DNA of 5,864 nucleotides from Parcubacteria group bacterium SW_4_49_11 (lineage in GTDB: Bacteria > Patescibacteriota > Minisyncoccia > SW-4-49-11), in contig PXOY01000002.1 of the NCBI GenBank assembly GCA_003021915.1, forward strand, positions 1-5,864, written 5' to 3'. The notes beneath the pieces are model-generated. The model saw only the letters and a list, made by a program, of their open reading frames with translations, did no database searches and was not told where the DNA came from. Shown piece after piece: positions 4,973 through 5,864 of this stretch. The first letter of the stretch is position 1. The number at the start of each line of letters is the position of its first letter. The position numbers were made by a program, and so were the translations under genes.

Positions 4973-5864
4973 ATGGCACACCAACGTTTACTGACAGGGA
5001 TCAAACCGTCCGGATCGGTCCATTTGGGAAACTATTTCGGGGCGGTAAAGCCGTTTCGGGAGTTACGGGAAGCGCACGCGTTTGATCAGACGTTTTTGTT
5101 TATTGCGAACTATCACGCGCTCACCTCACGGCCGAGCGGAGAGCATTTGCAGTCCATGACCGAAGAAATCATTATCGATTATGTGGCGATGGGAATTGAT
5201 CCGGAGCATACGGTGCTCTTTTTGCAGTCTGATGTCCCGAAGGTAACCGAACTCACCTGGATTCTGAATAATATTACGAGTGTGGCGCGTTTGGAGCGGG
5301 CGCACGCCTACAAAGACGCCGTGGCTGCAGGTGAAGAGCCGAATGTGGGGCTGTTTGATTACCCCGTCCTGATGGCGGCGGATATTCTGTTATATCGTTC
5401 TACGCATGTGCCGGTCGGTGAGGATCAAAAGCAACATTTAGAAATCGCCCGAGACCTTGCCGCAGAAGTAAATCGGTTTACCGGAGAAGATATTTTGACC
5501 CTTCCGGAGCCGGTTATTCCCGAACAGACGGGTACGTTACCCGGCACGGACGGGCGGAAAATGAGTAAGTCGTACGCGAATACAATTGAAATCTTTGCCG
5601 ATGAAGAGACGCTGAAAAAGCAGGTTATGGCCATTGTGACCGATTCCAAACGGCCCGAAGAGCCGAAAGATCCCGAAGAGTGCAATGTGTTCGCGCTTCA
5701 CAAACACGTCACTCCCGCGGAGGAATTGGCCGAAATCGAGCGCGGATATCGCGAAGGAGGGCTCTCCTATAAAGAGTCCAAAGAACGTTTGCTCGCTTCG
5801 TTACAGACCTTTTTAGCCCCATTTAGGGAACGGAGACAGGAACTTTGTCAGAACCCGGACGAGG
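4973..5864 (+). CDS. trpS: Tryptophanyl-tRNA synthetase, 3' end cut by window
   Basis: A class I aminoacyl-tRNA synthetase that charges tRNA-Trp in the cytoplasm, using ATP. The 297 residues present have the TrpRS order: GIKPSGSVHLGNYFGAV (9-25, with HLGN at 17-20 as the HIGH motif), FDYPVLMAADILLY ending at 141, PVGEDQKQHLEIARD (about 147-161), and GRKMSKSYANT with KMSKS at 196-200. The MAADILLY and GEDQKQH motifs separate it from TyrRS. Bacterial TrpRS is usually about 330-350 residues, so only the end of the C-terminal anticodon-binding helical part is missing. It starts 12 nt after the ATPase stop with no separate promoter or terminator visible and no good Shine-Dalgarno, so it is probably the third gene of the operon. 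No T-box-like leader is present. Positions 5861-5864 end the open frame. Confidence 0.96.
   Translation, partial: MAHQRLLTGIKPSGSVHLGNYFGAVKPFRELREAHAFDQTFLFIANYHALTSRPSGEHLQSMTEEIIIDYVAMGIDPEHTVLFLQSDVPKVTELTWILNNITSVARLERAHAYKDAVAAGEEPNVGLFDYPVLMAADILLYRSTHVPVGEDQKQHLEIARDLAAEVNRFTGEDILTLPEPVIPEQTGTLPGTDGRKMSKSYANTIEIFADEETLKKQVMAIVTDSKRPEEPKDPEECNVFALHKHVTPAEELAEIERGYREGGLSYKESKERLLASLQTFLAPFRERRQELCQNPDE

Noticed and set aside
74..5864. Recoding of TGA as glycine, as in Gracilibacteria and Absconditabacteria
   Set aside because: No TGA stop is used by the complete genes, which would fit, but none of the six coding regions contains an in-frame TGA, so there is no positive evidence.

Overview
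The window looks like part of a Candidate Phyla Radiation (Patescibacteria, Parcubacteria-like) chromosome. The evidence is an FtsQ-type division protein with the Lys/Arg-rich tail and C-terminal motif seen in that group, a membrane-anchored TraG/VirD4-like ATPase placed among housekeeping genes, a short TM protein of a type I associate with these genomes, and weak or absent Shine-Dalgarno sequences. This assignment is inference from protein style; no rRNA or other phylogenetic marker is complete enough here to prove it. All five complete genes stop with TAA or TAG and none has an in-frame TGA, so the standard code reads them well.

Layout: rpmA (ribosomal protein bL27) is on the minus strand at the left. 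From a short divergent intergenic region (368-430) a two-gene plus-strand unit starts: a small TM protein with two cysteines, then ftsQ. A 490-base non-coding interval (1618-2107) follows. It is packed with repeats and signals: a tandem heptad repeat starting on the ftsQ stop codon, GATATA boxes, two tandem 29-nt dyads built from TGTAAACAAA half-sites, two inverted copies of a double-hairpin element, an orphan TATAAT box and finally an extended -10 promoter. That promoter drives a likely operon of a Glu-rich protein, the TraG/VirD4-like ATPase and trpS, with gaps of 3 and 12 nt; trpS runs off the right edge.

How they fit together: the genes serve translation (bL27, TrpRS), cell division (FtsQ) and membrane-associated, ATP-driven transport probably of DNA or pilus/secretion type (ATPase plus its acidic neighbour). 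No other type IV secretion gene is visible. The least explained part is the intergenic DNA: a heptad repeat begins at, or runs over, the stop codon of both rpmA and ftsQ in the same sense relative to each gene, and each is followed by the same 17-nt GATATA element. The two 3' ends of this 1.6-kb divergent block therefore carry matching, mutually inverted cassettes.
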